Shown: positions 26,635-36,859, numbered from the stretch's first letter. The stretch is 64,000 nt of DNA from SSSZ01 sp036732025 (GCA_036732025.1 DAINDE010000004.1:55995-119994); one strand, 5' to 3'. Numbers and translations: made by a program. The notes: generated from the sequence alone by a model not told the origin.

Positions 26635-27558
26635 ATGAGCCTTCTTTCCCTGATTGCCGTATTCCTGCTCGAGCAGTTGCGGCCGCTGTCCTACCACCGA
26701 CTGGTGGCCACGCCCCTCTTCGGGCTGGCGGATGTTCTCGAATCCCGATTCAATGCCGGCGGCTACCGGCACGGTGCCTTCGCCTGGGCGCTGGCGGTCG
26801 CGCCGGCGGTGGTCCTGGTCGGGCTTCTTTACTGGTTCCTGCATGACCTCAATCCGCTCCTGGCCTGGGGACTCAATGTCGGCGTCCTCTACCTGACCAT
26901 GGGATTCCGTCAGTTCAGCCACCACTTCACGGAAATCCAGCTGGCCCTGCGCCAGGGGGATCTGGAGCGGGCCAGGCAGCAACTGGGGCAATGGCTGGGG
27001 CGCCCGGTTTCCAACCTGGGTTCCGGCGATATCGCCCGGCTGGCCATCGAGGAGGCCCTCGGCGCCTCGCACCGCCATGTCTTTGCCGTCCTGGTCTGGT
27101 TCGTGCTGCTGCCCGGCCCCTGCGGCGCGCTTCTCTACCGCCTTGCCGCGGTACTGGCGGAGCGCTGGGAAAAGGGGGCGGCCGCCCCGGCGGGCGAATT
27201 CTTCAAGTTTTCGCAACAGGTTTTCGGTATCATCGATTGGCTGCCGCTGCGAACCACGGCGGCTGCCTTCGCCATCGTCGGCGATTTCGAGGATGCGGTC
27301 CATTGCTGGCGTACCCAGGCCAGCCAGTGGGCGGATCGCGGCCTCGGCATCGTCCTGGCGAGCGGTGCCGGTGCGCTGGGTGTCCAGCTCGGCCAGCCGG
27401 TAATGGAGGGCGGGGAAGTGACAGACCGTTCGGAGTTGGGCCTGGGTGATCCGGCTGACGTCGATTTCATGCAGAGCGCTGTGGGCCTGGTGTGGCGTGC
27501 CATCGTTCTCTGGATGTTGTTGCTGTTCCTGTTGGGGCTCGCCAGCTTGGTGGGCTGA
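26635..27558 (+). CDS. CobD/CbiB-like integral membrane protein
   Basis: The 307-residue protein has four to five predicted membrane helices, including one at the N-terminus (LLSLIAVFLLEQL) and one at the end (IVLWMLLLFLLGLASLVG). It resembles the betaproteobacterial CobD/CbiB-family proteins often found beside a Nudix CoA pyrophosphatase, and also recalls AmpE. True CobD makes adenosylcobinamide phosphate; no cobalamin genes are here, so that function is doubtful. Middle part (about 100-130) is soluble and basic/acidic (FTEIQLALRQGDLERARQQL). Confidence 0.65.
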   Translation: MSLLSLIAVFLLEQLRPLSYHRLVATPLFGLADVLESRFNAGGYRHGAFAWALAVAPAVVLVGLLYWFLHDLNPLLAWGLNVGVLYLTMGFRQFSHHFTEIQLALRQGDLERARQQLGQWLGRPVSNLGSGDIARLAIEEALGASHRHVFAVLVWFVLLPGPCGALLYRLAAVLAERWEKGAAAPAGEFFKFSQQVFGIIDWLPLRTTAAAFAIVGDFEDAVHCWRTQASQWADRGLGIVLASGAGALGVQLGQPVMEGGEVTDRSELGLGDPADVDFMQSAVGLVWRAIVLWMLLLFLLGLASLVG

Positions 27559-27582
27559 AGTATTTTCACTGGAGAAACAAAA

Positions 27583-28767
27583 ATGAGCAGAGAAGTCGTT
27601 GTTCTGAGCGCAGTCCGTTCCGCCATCGGTACTTTCGGTGGTGCACTGGCCGATTTCGAATCGTCTGAGCTGGCCGGCATCATCATGAAGGAAGCCGTGG
27701 CCCGTTCAGGCGTTGACCCCCAAGCCATCAACTACGTCACCGTCGGCACCACCATGCCGACCGATTCCCGTTACGCCTATGTTTCCCGCGTGGCCTCCAT
27801 CCAGGCCGGCCTGTCCATGGACTCCGTGGCCATGCAGGTGAGCCGCCTGTGCGCCTCCGGCCTGCAGGGTATCGTCACCACCGCCCAGAACATCATGCTG
27901 GGCGATGCCGACTACGGCATCGGCGGCGGCGTCGAAGTCATGTCCAAGGCGGCTTACCTGTTGCCGGCCCTGCGTTCCGGCGCCCGCATGGGCGACACCA
28001 AGGCCATCGACTCCATGGTCGGCGTGCTCACCGACCCCTTCGGCGTCGGTCACATGGGCATCACCGCGGAAAACCTGGCCGCCAAGCACGGCATTACCCG
28101 CGAGCAGCAGGACGAGTTCGCCGTCGAATCCCAGCGCCGCGCCGCGGCCGCCATCGATGCCGGCTACTTCAAGTCCCAGATTTTCCCCATCGTCAAGCAG
28201 ACCCGCAAGGGCGAAGTCGTGTTCGACACCGACGAACACGTCAAGCGCGGCACGACCATGGAATCCCTGGCCAAGATGAAGCCGGCCTTCAAGAAGGACG
28301 GAGGTACCGTCACCGCCGGCAACGCCTCCGGCATCAACGACGGCGCCGCCTTCTTCGTTCTGGCTGCCGCCGACGTGGCGGCCAAGGCTGGCCAGAAGGG
28401 CATGGCCCGCCTGGTCTCCTACGCCGTCGCCGGCGTGCCCAACGACGTCATGGGCGAAGGTCCGATCCCGGCCACCAAGCTGGCCCTCAAGAAGGCCGGC
28501 CTGACCCTGGACCAGATGGACGTCATCGAGTCCAACGAGGCCTTCGCCGCCCAGGCACTGTCCGTTTCCAAGGTGCTCGGCCTCGATCCGGCCAAGACCA
28601 ACCCCAACGGCGGCGCCATCGCCCTCGGCCACCCGGTCGGTTGCTCCGGCGCCTTCATCGCCACCAAGGCCATCTACGAACTGCAGCGCATCGGCGGCAA
28701 GTATTGCCTGGTGACCATGTGCATCGGTGGCGGCCAAGGCATCGCCTGCATCTTCGAACGCATGTAA
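27583..28767 (+). CDS. bktB: Acetyl-CoA C-acetyltransferase (beta-ketothiolase)
   Basis: This thiolase of 394 residues has the acyl-binding Cys90 in RLCASGLQG, the His of GGAIALGHPVGCSGA and the second Cys in TMCIGGGQG near the end. It resembles BktB/PhaA-type biosynthetic thiolases that condense two acyl-CoA units for polyhydroxyalkanoate synthesis. Degradative use (fatty acids, ketone bodies) is equally possible because no phaB or phaC is adjacent. Codon use is highly biased, as in well-expressed genes. GGAGAAAC precedes the ATG; a terminator follows. Confidence 0.93.
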   Translation: MSREVVVLSAVRSAIGTFGGALADFESSELAGIIMKEAVARSGVDPQAINYVTVGTTMPTDSRYAYVSRVASIQAGLSMDSVAMQVSRLCASGLQGIVTTAQNIMLGDADYGIGGGVEVMSKAAYLLPALRSGARMGDTKAIDSMVGVLTDPFGVGHMGITAENLAAKHGITREQQDEFAVESQRRAAAAIDAGYFKSQIFPIVKQTRKGEVVFDTDEHVKRGTTMESLAKMKPAFKKDGGTVTAGNASGINDGAAFFVLAAADVAAKAGQKGMARLVSYAVAGVPNDVMGEGPIPATKLALKKAGLTLDQMDVIESNEAFAAQALSVSKVLGLDPAKTNPNGGAIALGHPVGCSGAFIATKAIYELQRIGGKYCLVTMCIGGGQGIACIFERM

Positions 28768-28788
28768 TTGGTTCGGCGATTCGCCACG

Positions 28789-28813
28789 ACCCCGGCTGCG
28801 GCCGGGGTTTTTT
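28789..28813 (+). terminator. Rho-independent terminator after the thiolase gene
   Basis: Stem ACCCCGGC/GCCGGGGT with TGCG loop (28789-28808), ending in a run of six T (28808-28813). Confidence 0.88.
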
Positions 28814-28816
28814 CGT

Positions 28817-31800
28817 TTACAGATGCCAGTCGAGCAGGGATGTGCTGTGGGGGATGCGGGCGAAGCGATGGTAGGCCGCCGGTTCCAAGGGGCGGCTGAT
28901 CAGGTAGCCCTGGGCCACGTCGCAGCCGCTGTGCCGCAGGAAGGCCAGTTGGGCCGGGGTCTCGACGCCCTCGGCCACCGCCCGCAGGCGCAGCACGTGG
29001 GCCATCTGCGTGATCATGCGGACGATGGCGTTGTCTTCCTCGTTGGCCGGCGAGCCGATGATGAAGGAGCGGTCGATCTTGAGCTTGTCCACGTTGAAGC
29101 GGCTGAGGTAGGACAGGCTGGAGTAGCCGGTCCCGAAATCGTCGATGGCGATGGTGCTGCCGAGACCCTTAAGTTCGCGGATCACTTCGCGGACTGTCTC
29201 GCTGTCGTGCATGAGGGTCGATTCGGTCAGTTCGATCTCGATCAGGGCGGGAGGAATACCCGCTTCGCGGGTGCAGCAGGCAAGCAGGGCGGGGACATCG
29301 GAGCGGTAGATCTGGACGCCGGATACATTGACGGCGATCCGGGCCGGAATCCCGGCGTCCAGCCATAGCCGCGCCTGCCGGCAGGCTTCGCCCATGGCCC
29401 ACTCGCCGAGGGGCAGGATGAGCCCGGTTTCCTCGGCGACGGAAACGAAGTCGCCGGGGCCGATCTCGGCACCTCCCGGGCGATGCCAGCGCAACAGCGC
29501 CTCGCAGCCGAGAATGGTGTTGTCGGCGACTGCGACCTGGGGTTGGTAATGGAGCTGGAATTCGCCGGTTTCCAGGGCGCGGTGAAGATCGTTGACCAGG
29601 GTATGGCGGCGGACGGCATCGTCGTTCATCGACTGGCGGAAGAAGCTGAAGCCCCCGCGGCCTCGCTCCTTCGAGTGGTACATGGCCATGTCCGCCTTCT
29701 GGAGCAAGGTGTCGAAGTCGGTGCCGTCCGCCGGCGCCAGGGCGATGCCGATGGAGACCGAGGTATTGATCTGGTGGCCGTCGATGTCGAAGGGATGGGC
29801 CATGGCGTGGATGATCTTGCCGGCGGCGCTGGCGGCGGCGACGGGATGGTCGACGTCGGAGAGGAGGACGATGAACTCGTCCCCGCCCTGGCGGCTGATG
29901 GTGTCGGTTTCCCGCAGGCATTCCCGCAACCGCTGCACCACGTCGACAAGCAGCGCGTCGCCGGTGCGATGGCCCATGGAATCGTTGATGCGCTTGAACT
30001 CGTCGAGATCCAGGAACATGAAGGCGAGGTTCTTGCCCGAGCGCCGGCTTTGCTCCATCGCCAGGCTGAAGCGGTCGCGCAGCAGCAGCCGGTTGGGCAG
30101 GGCGGTAAGCGTGTCGTGATGGGCGAGGAACTGTATCTTTTCCTCCGCTGCCTTGCGTTCCGAGATGTCCTGGAAGGAGCCGATGAAATTCAGGATTTCT
30201 CCTGAAGGGCCGCGTACCGTGGAGATGGACAGCCATTTCGGATAGCACTCGCCGTTCTTGCGCCGATCGATGACTTCCCCGTTCCACTGGCCGGCGGTCA
30301 GCAGCGCGGCCCACATCCCGGCGTAGAACTCGGGAGGATGCCGACCGGATTTCAGGATGGAAGGAGTGCGCCCGACGATTTCCTCAGGGGTATAGCCGGT
30401 GACCCGGGTGAAGGCCTGGTTAACCTCGACGATGACGCCCCGGGCATCCGTGACCATGAGGGCGTCCGAGCTGTGTTCGAAGACGGTCCGGGCCAGGCGC
30501 AACTGGGCTTCCTGGGCGCGCCGCTGGGTGACATCGGCGAAAACCCAGATCGATCCGGCCTGGGGGTCGGCCTGGTCGAGGGGGCGGCCGCTGCGGTGGC
30601 ACCATAGGGGGCTGCCGTCCTGCCGGACGAAACAGCATTCGCGGTCGCTGTAGCCGCTGTCGGTCAACTCACCGTAGGCGATGCGGCCGTCGGCCTCCCA
30701 GTCGTCGTGGCTGGCGTAGATGACTGCGGTGCTCTTGCCGATCAGGGCGGAGGCGTCCGGCCAGCCGAAGATCTCGGCCATGCGGTGATTGCAGTTGACG
30801 AAGACGCGATCCCGGACATGGACGATGCCGACGTGCGCGTTCTCGAAAATCACCTGCATTTCGTCGAGCAATTCGCGGATGCGGTTTTCCTGGCGCCGCC
30901 GCAGGGTGATGTCGGATACGGTCATCATCTGGCCGCCCTGTGGCATGGCGACGTACCGCAGGTACAGCGTCCGGCCGTCCGCCAGACAGGTTTCATCGGG
31001 CGTATCGCCGGCCAGGACGGAAGGCAGCGTCGACCGGGGCATGCCTTGCACGAGATCGCCGGTCCCCAGGTCGAGCATGGCGACGAGGCGGTCGTTCCAG
31101 ACCAGCAGACGGTCGTCGGCGTCGAACACCGCCACGCCCTGGGCTAGATTGTCGAGGGTGGCCTGCAGCAACTCGGCCTGCCGGGCCCGCTCCCGTTCCC
31201 GGCGCAGATTCTCGCGCCGCTTGATTTCACTGATGTCGGCGTAGGTGCCGACTACCCCGCCCTCCGCAGTCGGCCGCTCGGAAATGCGTAGCCACTGGCC
31301 GTCGCCGATGCGGATTTCAGCCACCGCCGGCGTACCCGTTGCCGCCCGTTCATGGTTTTCCTGCCACTGGGCGAGCCAGGCGGCCGGCCCCGCCACCGCT
31401 TCGAGGCGGGCGATGAACTGGGGGAATGATTCCCCGATGACGGCGACCGGGCCGCTCCCCTCGTGATTCCAGGGTGGGCGAAACTGGGGGTTGGCCACCA
31501 TCAGCCTGCCCTGGGGGTCGAACAGGGCGAAGCCGTCGGAACTGCAGCCAATGGCCTCGACCAAACGGGCACGAGCCGCATCGGCCGCTCGCCTCTCCTG
31601 GTCGAGGGCGGCGTTGCTCCGTTGCAGGGCGGCCATGGCTTCGTCGAGGAGGCGGGTCCGTTCCCGTACCTGATCCCCCAGAAGCACCGCCGTCTGGAAG
31701 AAGCTGTAATCGGAGCCCTGCTGGTCCATGCCCTGTTCGACGCGGTCCATCAGCACCTGGATGATCTTGTCGCGGCGGGCGAGTTCGACGGCCAGTTCCT

Positions 31801-31855
31801 CGGCTCCGTCCGGGCGGGGCAGGTGCAGCGGGTTGGGAGGAAGGGACGCGCTCAC
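28817..31855 (-). CDS. Multi-PAS GGDEF-EAL c-di-GMP signalling protein
   Basis: The 1012-residue cytosolic protein has an N-terminal coiled coil (about 25-100), four PAS domains (about 100-215, 230-330, 335-450, 455-575; the last has the DISERK linker), a GGDEF domain (about 580-740) with intact RQGGDEFIVLL, and an EAL domain (about 755-1000). EAL-domain motifs CEALLRW, NVSG, ELTES, IDDFGTGYSSL, KIDRSFI and EGVET are complete. Both c-di-GMP synthesis and breakdown are therefore possible; net activity is probably set by the PAS inputs. No membrane helices are seen. The start is GTG 31855, inside the FIST gene stop (GTGA), so the two are cotranslated. This suggests that the FIST protein feeds signals to this enzyme. 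Confidence 0.93.
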   Translation of the reverse strand: MSASLPPNPLHLPRPDGAEELAVELARRDKIIQVLMDRVEQGMDQQGSDYSFFQTAVLLGDQVRERTRLLDEAMAALQRSNAALDQERRAADAARARLVEAIGCSSDGFALFDPQGRLMVANPQFRPPWNHEGSGPVAVIGESFPQFIARLEAVAGPAAWLAQWQENHERAATGTPAVAEIRIGDGQWLRISERPTAEGGVVGTYADISEIKRRENLRRERERARQAELLQATLDNLAQGVAVFDADDRLLVWNDRLVAMLDLGTGDLVQGMPRSTLPSVLAGDTPDETCLADGRTLYLRYVAMPQGGQMMTVSDITLRRRQENRIRELLDEMQVIFENAHVGIVHVRDRVFVNCNHRMAEIFGWPDASALIGKSTAVIYASHDDWEADGRIAYGELTDSGYSDRECCFVRQDGSPLWCHRSGRPLDQADPQAGSIWVFADVTQRRAQEAQLRLARTVFEHSSDALMVTDARGVIVEVNQAFTRVTGYTPEEIVGRTPSILKSGRHPPEFYAGMWAALLTAGQWNGEVIDRRKNGECYPKWLSISTVRGPSGEILNFIGSFQDISERKAAEEKIQFLAHHDTLTALPNRLLLRDRFSLAMEQSRRSGKNLAFMFLDLDEFKRINDSMGHRTGDALLVDVVQRLRECLRETDTISRQGGDEFIVLLSDVDHPVAAASAAGKIIHAMAHPFDIDGHQINTSVSIGIALAPADGTDFDTLLQKADMAMYHSKERGRGGFSFFRQSMNDDAVRRHTLVNDLHRALETGEFQLHYQPQVAVADNTILGCEALLRWHRPGGAEIGPGDFVSVAEETGLILPLGEWAMGEACRQARLWLDAGIPARIAVNVSGVQIYRSDVPALLACCTREAGIPPALIEIELTESTLMHDSETVREVIRELKGLGSTIAIDDFGTGYSSLSYLSRFNVDKLKIDRSFIIGSPANEEDNAIVRMITQMAHVLRLRAVAEGVETPAQLAFLRHSGCDVAQGYLISRPLEPAAYHRFARIPHSTSLLDWHL

Positions 31856-33006
31856 GGCCGTTCCCTTGTCGCGTCCGGGTAGCCGAAGGCGACACCGGTG
31901 AAGGTCTGGTTGACGTGGATCCCCATGTGCAATTCGCCGAAGGTCGAGAAGCCGAAGACCCGGTGGGCACGGAGGGCTGCCGACATGATCTCGGTCTGGC
32001 CCCGTTGGCGGAACTCCAGGCTACGCAGGATGCAGTCGCACGCCAGCACGGCCTGCAGCGGACCGATTTCGGCCGCCGCCGCGTCAATGGCGCCTTCCAG
32101 GTTGGCCAGGGCGTCCAGCCCTTGGGCGCGCGAGAGCACGATGCCTTCGTCAATGGCGCAATAGAAGCTGAGGCTGTGGTCGGGATTGACCTTCTGGATG
32201 GAACGGACATATTCCTGGCCGCCGACGCGCACCACCACGGGATAGGCGGCGAAGGCCATGGGGCTCAGTTCCTCCACCGGCAGGCCGATGATCCTGGCGT
32301 ACTCGAGGGCGGCCGGGAAACCATTGATTTCTGTGACGACGCGCTCCGCTGGCCGGGCGCCGGTGACAACCATGCGACCCTCGGTCCGCTCGAAATGCTG
32401 GGTCTTGATGATGGAAAAAGGGGTGTCGGTACTGATGACGGCGAGCACCGCCGCGTTGTCGATCACCCGGTCGTCGTGGAAGACCGCGGTTCTTTCGAAA
32501 TGCAGGGAATCCCCGGCGGAGCCCCCGATGACCGGGATGTCCCCAAGGACGAGCTGGACGGCCCGGCCGAGGGGTTCCTCCCGGCGGGAGAGGCCGTCGA
32601 CGAGCAGAAGGGCAAGGCTGTCGCCAAAGCCGCGGGATTCCCGCTGCCAGGTGGCGCGCCGGAGGGCCTCCTCCACGAGGGCGCGGCAATCGGCCATGGC
32701 GAAGACGCCGAGGTTCTCGATGGCGACGGTGGCGGCGGCGAAGTGTTCGGCGAGAAAGCCGATGGCGACGAGGGAACCGTTCTGGTAGCCGGCGCTGCCG
32801 ATTTCGCCGGCGGTGGTGCAGCCGATGATGGCGGTCGGCGGCGGAAAAGCCGCGCGCATGGCCGATGCCAACGCCGGCAGGTCGTAGCTGTCGGCGCAGA
32901 AGAGGACGAGCAGGGAAAAGCCGCCATCGCCCATTTGCCGCTTCACTTCGCCGGCTGCCGTTGCGGCCGCGGGCGCAAATGACACTCCCACCCTGAGGGA
33001 AGCCAT
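31852..33006 (-). CDS. FIST domain sensor protein
   Basis: FIST domains are predicted small-ligand (amino acid or related) sensing modules found with signalling proteins. The 384-residue protein contains FIST_N (about 10-205: FCADSYDLPALASAM, IIGCTTAGEIG, GGSAGDSLHF) and FIST_C (about 210-365: EINGFPAALEY, ending GFSTFGELHM). ATG 33006 was chosen over ATG 33054 because AAGGAGAG lies 7 bases before it and the upstream ATG overlaps a predicted -10 box. It is the first gene of a two-gene operon with the GGDEF-EAL gene. Confidence 0.9.
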   Translation of the reverse strand: MASLRVGVSFAPAAATAAGEVKRQMGDGGFSLLVLFCADSYDLPALASAMRAAFPPPTAIIGCTTAGEIGSAGYQNGSLVAIGFLAEHFAAATVAIENLGVFAMADCRALVEEALRRATWQRESRGFGDSLALLLVDGLSRREEPLGRAVQLVLGDIPVIGGSAGDSLHFERTAVFHDDRVIDNAAVLAVISTDTPFSIIKTQHFERTEGRMVVTGARPAERVVTEINGFPAALEYARIIGLPVEELSPMAFAAYPVVVRVGGQEYVRSIQKVNPDHSLSFYCAIDEGIVLSRAQGLDALANLEGAIDAAAAEIGPLQAVLACDCILRSLEFRQRGQTEIMSAALRAHRVFGFSTFGELHMGIHVNQTFTGVAFGYPDATRERP

Positions 33007-33052
33007 GGTCTCTCTCCTTGCTACTCCCTGCGGCGCTGTAATATTTTGATTC

Positions 33053-33082
33053 ATTCTAGGTTAAAAGTATTACTTTAGTAAT
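33053..33082 (-). promoter_or_regulatory. Candidate promoter and operator of the FIST/GGDEF-EAL operon
   Basis: On the minus strand TTACTA (33081-33076), 17-base spacer, TAGAAT (33058-33053). A palindrome ATTACT-TT-AGTAAT (33069-33082) covers the -35 box, in an AT-rich island that stands out from the GC-rich surroundings. Confidence 0.5.
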
Positions 33083-33152
33083 GGTGTTGTTGAACAGGGC
33101 ACCTGTTGGCGGCAATTGATGGTCACTGGCCTGCACCATGGCAGGGGGCGGA

Positions 33153-33186
33153 GCGCACAGGATTGGTGCGCCCCAATCCTGTGCGC
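33153..33186. promoter_or_regulatory. 14-bp-arm palindrome with NtrC-like half-sites
   Basis: GCGCACAGGATTGG (33153-33166) is repeated perfectly inverted at 33173-33186, with a 6-base spacer. Within it, GCAC-N6-GGTGC (33155-33169) matches the core of the NtrC site (GCACCA-N3-TGGTGC). A further half-site GCACCA lies at 33133-33138. Both flanking genes point away, so this cannot be a terminator. The center is about 90 bases upstream of the predicted sigma-54 start. Confidence 0.6.
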
Positions 33187-33233
33187 TGGCGTAGGGAGGG
33201 CGGACCAGCTTGATTTGGCGGCTGTTTCCCCCG

Positions 33234-33249
33234 TGGCACGGAAGATGCT
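33234..33249 (+). promoter_or_regulatory. Sigma-54 promoter of the ATP-grasp/alpha-E/Anbu operon
   Basis: TGGCACG-GAAG-ATGCT matches the -24/-12 consensus TGGCACG-N4-TTGCW in 11 of 12 fixed positions, with the invariant GG-N10-GC spacing (GG 33235-33236, GC 33247-33248). Transcription would start near 33260, giving a leader of about 26 bases before ATG 33286. Confidence 0.8.
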
Positions 33250-33285
33250 GAACGATTGCGAGAGCATTATTGCGACGAGCCCATC

Positions 33286-34698
<1,413 letters not shown>

Positions 34699-34710
34699 GA
34701 AGGAAGAACA

Positions 34711-35652
34711 ATGCTATCCCGCACCGCCGACCACCTGTTCTGGATGTCCCGCTACATGGAGCGGGCCGAGAACCTCGCCCGTCTGCTGGACGTCACTTGG
34801 CAGATGTCCCTCGTCCCCCAGTCGGTCGAGGCCGCCAACCAGAACTGGAACGCCGTCATCGCCCTCAACAGCCTGGAGGAGTCCTTCGCCGCCAAGTACA
34901 AGGAGGTGAACGCCGAGAACGTGCTGCGCTTCATGGTGAGCGACGCCGACAATCTGTCGTCCATCTACAGCTGCCTGCGGCTGTGCCGCGAAAACGCCCA
35001 CGCCGTGCGCGGGACCATCACCAGCGAAATGTGGGAAACCCTCAATTCCACCTGGCTGGAAGCCCGGGAACAGAGTTTCGAGCGCATCGGCGCCAACGGG
35101 GTCGGCGAGTTCTTCGAATGGGTGAAGATGCGCTCCCACCTTTCCCGGGGCGTCACCGTCGGCACCCTGCTGCAGGACGAGGCCTACCACTTCATCCGCC
35201 TGGGTACCCTGCTGGAGCGGGCCGACAACACGGCCCGCATCCTCGACGTCAAGTACCACGTCCTTGGCCACGAGGAAGGGGCCACCGATTTCTACCAGTG
35301 GGGCGCCCTGCTGCGTTCGGTGTCGGCCTTCGAGGTGTACCGCAAGGCCTACCGGGACGTGATCACTCCCGAGCGGGTGGCGGAACTCCTCGTCCTGCGC
35401 AGCAACATGCCCCGTTCCCTGCATTTCTGCATGAACGGCGTCCTCAAGAATCTGGAACTATTGGCCAACAGCCACTCCGGCGAGACCCTGCGCCAGGCCG
35501 GCCTGCTCCACGCCAAGCTGCACTACGCCCGGGTCGAGGATATCCTGGCCCATGGCCTGCACCACTGGCTGACCGAATTCATGGACAGCATCTATGCGCT
35601 GGGCGACGGCATCAGCAAGGACTTCCTGGTGCCCATGGCGGAGGCGGCGTGA
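34711..35652 (+). CDS. Alpha-E domain protein (DUF403)
   Basis: The 313-residue all-helical protein starts MLSRTADHLFWMSRYMERAENLARLLD, the hallmark of the alpha-E family when read in two parts, and carries repeated conserved Glu/Arg positions (RGTITSEMWETLN, LGTLLERADNTARILDVKY). Function is unproven; it always accompanies the permuted ATP-grasp protein and is thought to act with it in making or handling a peptide. GAAGGAAG lies 10 bases before ATG. Its stop overlaps the Anbu GTG start by 4 bases. Confidence 0.9.
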   Translation: MLSRTADHLFWMSRYMERAENLARLLDVTWQMSLVPQSVEAANQNWNAVIALNSLEESFAAKYKEVNAENVLRFMVSDADNLSSIYSCLRLCRENAHAVRGTITSEMWETLNSTWLEAREQSFERIGANGVGEFFEWVKMRSHLSRGVTVGTLLQDEAYHFIRLGTLLERADNTARILDVKYHVLGHEEGATDFYQWGALLRSVSAFEVYRKAYRDVITPERVAELLVLRSNMPRSLHFCMNGVLKNLELLANSHSGETLRQAGLLHAKLHYARVEDILAHGLHHWLTEFMDSIYALGDGISKDFLVPMAEAA

Positions 35653-36383
35653 CCTACTGCGTGGCCATGCGCCTCGATGCGGGGCTGGTCTTTCTGTCCG
35701 ATTCCCGCACCAACGCCGGGGTCGACCACATCAATACCTTCCGCAAGATGCACTTCTTCGAAAAGAAGGGCGAGCGGGTGCTGGTGCTGATGACCTCCGG
35801 CAACCTCTCCATCAGCCAGTCGGTGGTCAACACCCTGCGGGAGAAGCTGGAATCCTCCCGCGGTCCCAGCCTTCACCGGGCGAAGAACATGTTCGAGGCG
35901 GCCAAGCACGTGGGGGACTGCCTGCGCGAGGTACACGGACGGGACGCCGAGGCCCTCAAGCAGTTCGGCGTCGAGTTCGCCGCCGCCCTCATCCTCGGCG
36001 GCCAGATCAAGGGCGAGGAACCGCGGGTGTTCAACATCTATGCTGCCGGCAATTTCATCGAGGCGACGCGGGAGACGCCCTATTTCCAGATCGGCGAATC
36101 CAAGTACGGCAAACCCATCATCGACCGGGTCATCTCCCCACGCACCTCCCTCGACGAGGCAGCCAAGTGCGCACTGATCTCGATGGATTCGACCATCCGC
36201 TCCAACCTCTCGGTAGGGATGCCCCTCGACCTTCTCATCTACGAGCGGGACGCCCTGAAGATCGGCCGCCACGTCAAGATCACCCAGGAAAGCGCCTACT
36301 ACGCCGAAATCCGCCGGCAATGGGGCGAACACCTGCGCCAGGGCTTCGCCGCCCTGCCGGACCCGGTCTGGGACGCCCTGTAA
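35649..36383 (+). CDS. Anbu, proteasome-type (Ntn hydrolase) peptidase
   Basis: Anbu is a bacterial relative of HslV and 20S proteasome subunits. The 244-residue protein begins at GTG 35649 as M-T-Y-C-V-A-M; removal of Met leaves the catalytic N-terminal Thr. This supports the start and gives GTGA coupling with the alpha-E gene. The proteasome-fold signature LVFLSDSRTNAGVDHINTF follows, with a conserved Asp17-type residue, and KYGKPIIDR near 150 as in other Anbu proteins. Anbu forms large open rings in structures known to me, with weak or undefined peptidase activity and no dedicated ATPase. Unlike many such operons there is no transglutaminase gene between alpha-E and Anbu. It converges on trxC (8 bases). 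Confidence 0.9.
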   Translation: MTYCVAMRLDAGLVFLSDSRTNAGVDHINTFRKMHFFEKKGERVLVLMTSGNLSISQSVVNTLREKLESSRGPSLHRAKNMFEAAKHVGDCLREVHGRDAEALKQFGVEFAAALILGGQIKGEEPRVFNIYAAGNFIEATRETPYFQIGESKYGKPIIDRVISPRTSLDEAAKCALISMDSTIRSNLSVGMPLDLLIYERDALKIGRHVKITQESAYYAEIRRQWGEHLRQGFAALPDPVWDAL

Positions 36384-36391
36384 CCCGGTTC

Positions 36392-36826
36392 CTACGCGAA
36401 CTGGCCGGCCCAGCGCAGAAGGGAGCCCAGATCCAGGGCGCCCGCCTGGCGGGCCACCTCGCGGCCGCCCTTGAAAACCACCAGGGTGGGAATGCTGCGG
36501 ATGCCGAAGCGCGCCGCCAGGGCCGGTTCGCTTTCCGTATCCACTTTGGCGAAGCGCAGGCGCGGCTCCATTTGCGCCGCCCCCTGGGCGAAGGCAGGCG
36601 CCATGGCCCGGCAGGGGCCGCACCAGGGGGCCCAGAAATCGACGATGACCGGCAGGTCGGAGCGGCCCACGTGGCGGTCGAAGCGGGGGGCCGTCAACAC
36701 CAGCGGCGCACCGGTGAACAGCGGCTGCCGGCATTGGCCGCAGTTGGGGTGCTCGCCCAGGCGGGCCGCGGGCAGGCGGTTGACCGCGTCACAGTGGGGA
36801 CAGACGACGTGGAGGCTTTCGGCCAT
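36392..36826 (-). CDS. trxC: Thioredoxin 2
   Basis: The 144-residue protein has an N-terminal zinc-binding module (CPHC at about 10-13 and CGQC at about 29-32) and a thioredoxin domain with active site WAPWCGPCRAMAP, then cis-proline region IRSIPTLVVFKGG. This two-part design is specific to TrxC, an oxidative-stress-related cytosolic disulfide reductase. The start ATG 36826 puts the first CxxC at the usual distance. Confidence 0.95.
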   Translation of the reverse strand: MAESLHVVCPHCDAVNRLPAARLGEHPNCGQCRQPLFTGAPLVLTAPRFDRHVGRSDLPVIVDFWAPWCGPCRAMAPAFAQGAAQMEPRLRFAKVDTESEPALAARFGIRSIPTLVVFKGGREVARQAGALDLGSLLRWAGQFA

Positions 36827-36839
36827 GGCGGATTCCTTA

Positions 36840-36859
36840 ATATCAGACCTTGCTGATAT
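36840..36859. promoter_or_regulatory. Inverted repeat upstream of trxC
   Basis: ATATCAG (36840-36846) and CTGATAT (36853-36859), 6-base spacer, centred about 23 bases upstream of the trxC ATG and within the hemH-trxC gap. It could be an operator or a small mRNA hairpin; it does not match the OxyR ATAG-N7-CTAT pattern. Confidence 0.4.

Noticed and set aside
26635..27558. Cobalamin biosynthesis locus
   Set aside because: Only a single CobD/CbiB-like gene is present, without cob/cbi neighbours, so a cobalamin pathway assignment is not supported.
36840..36859. OxyR site upstream of trxC
   Set aside because: The inverted repeat ATATCAG-N6-CTGATAT does not fit the spaced ATAG/CTAT tetrads of OxyR; kept only as an unnamed palindrome.
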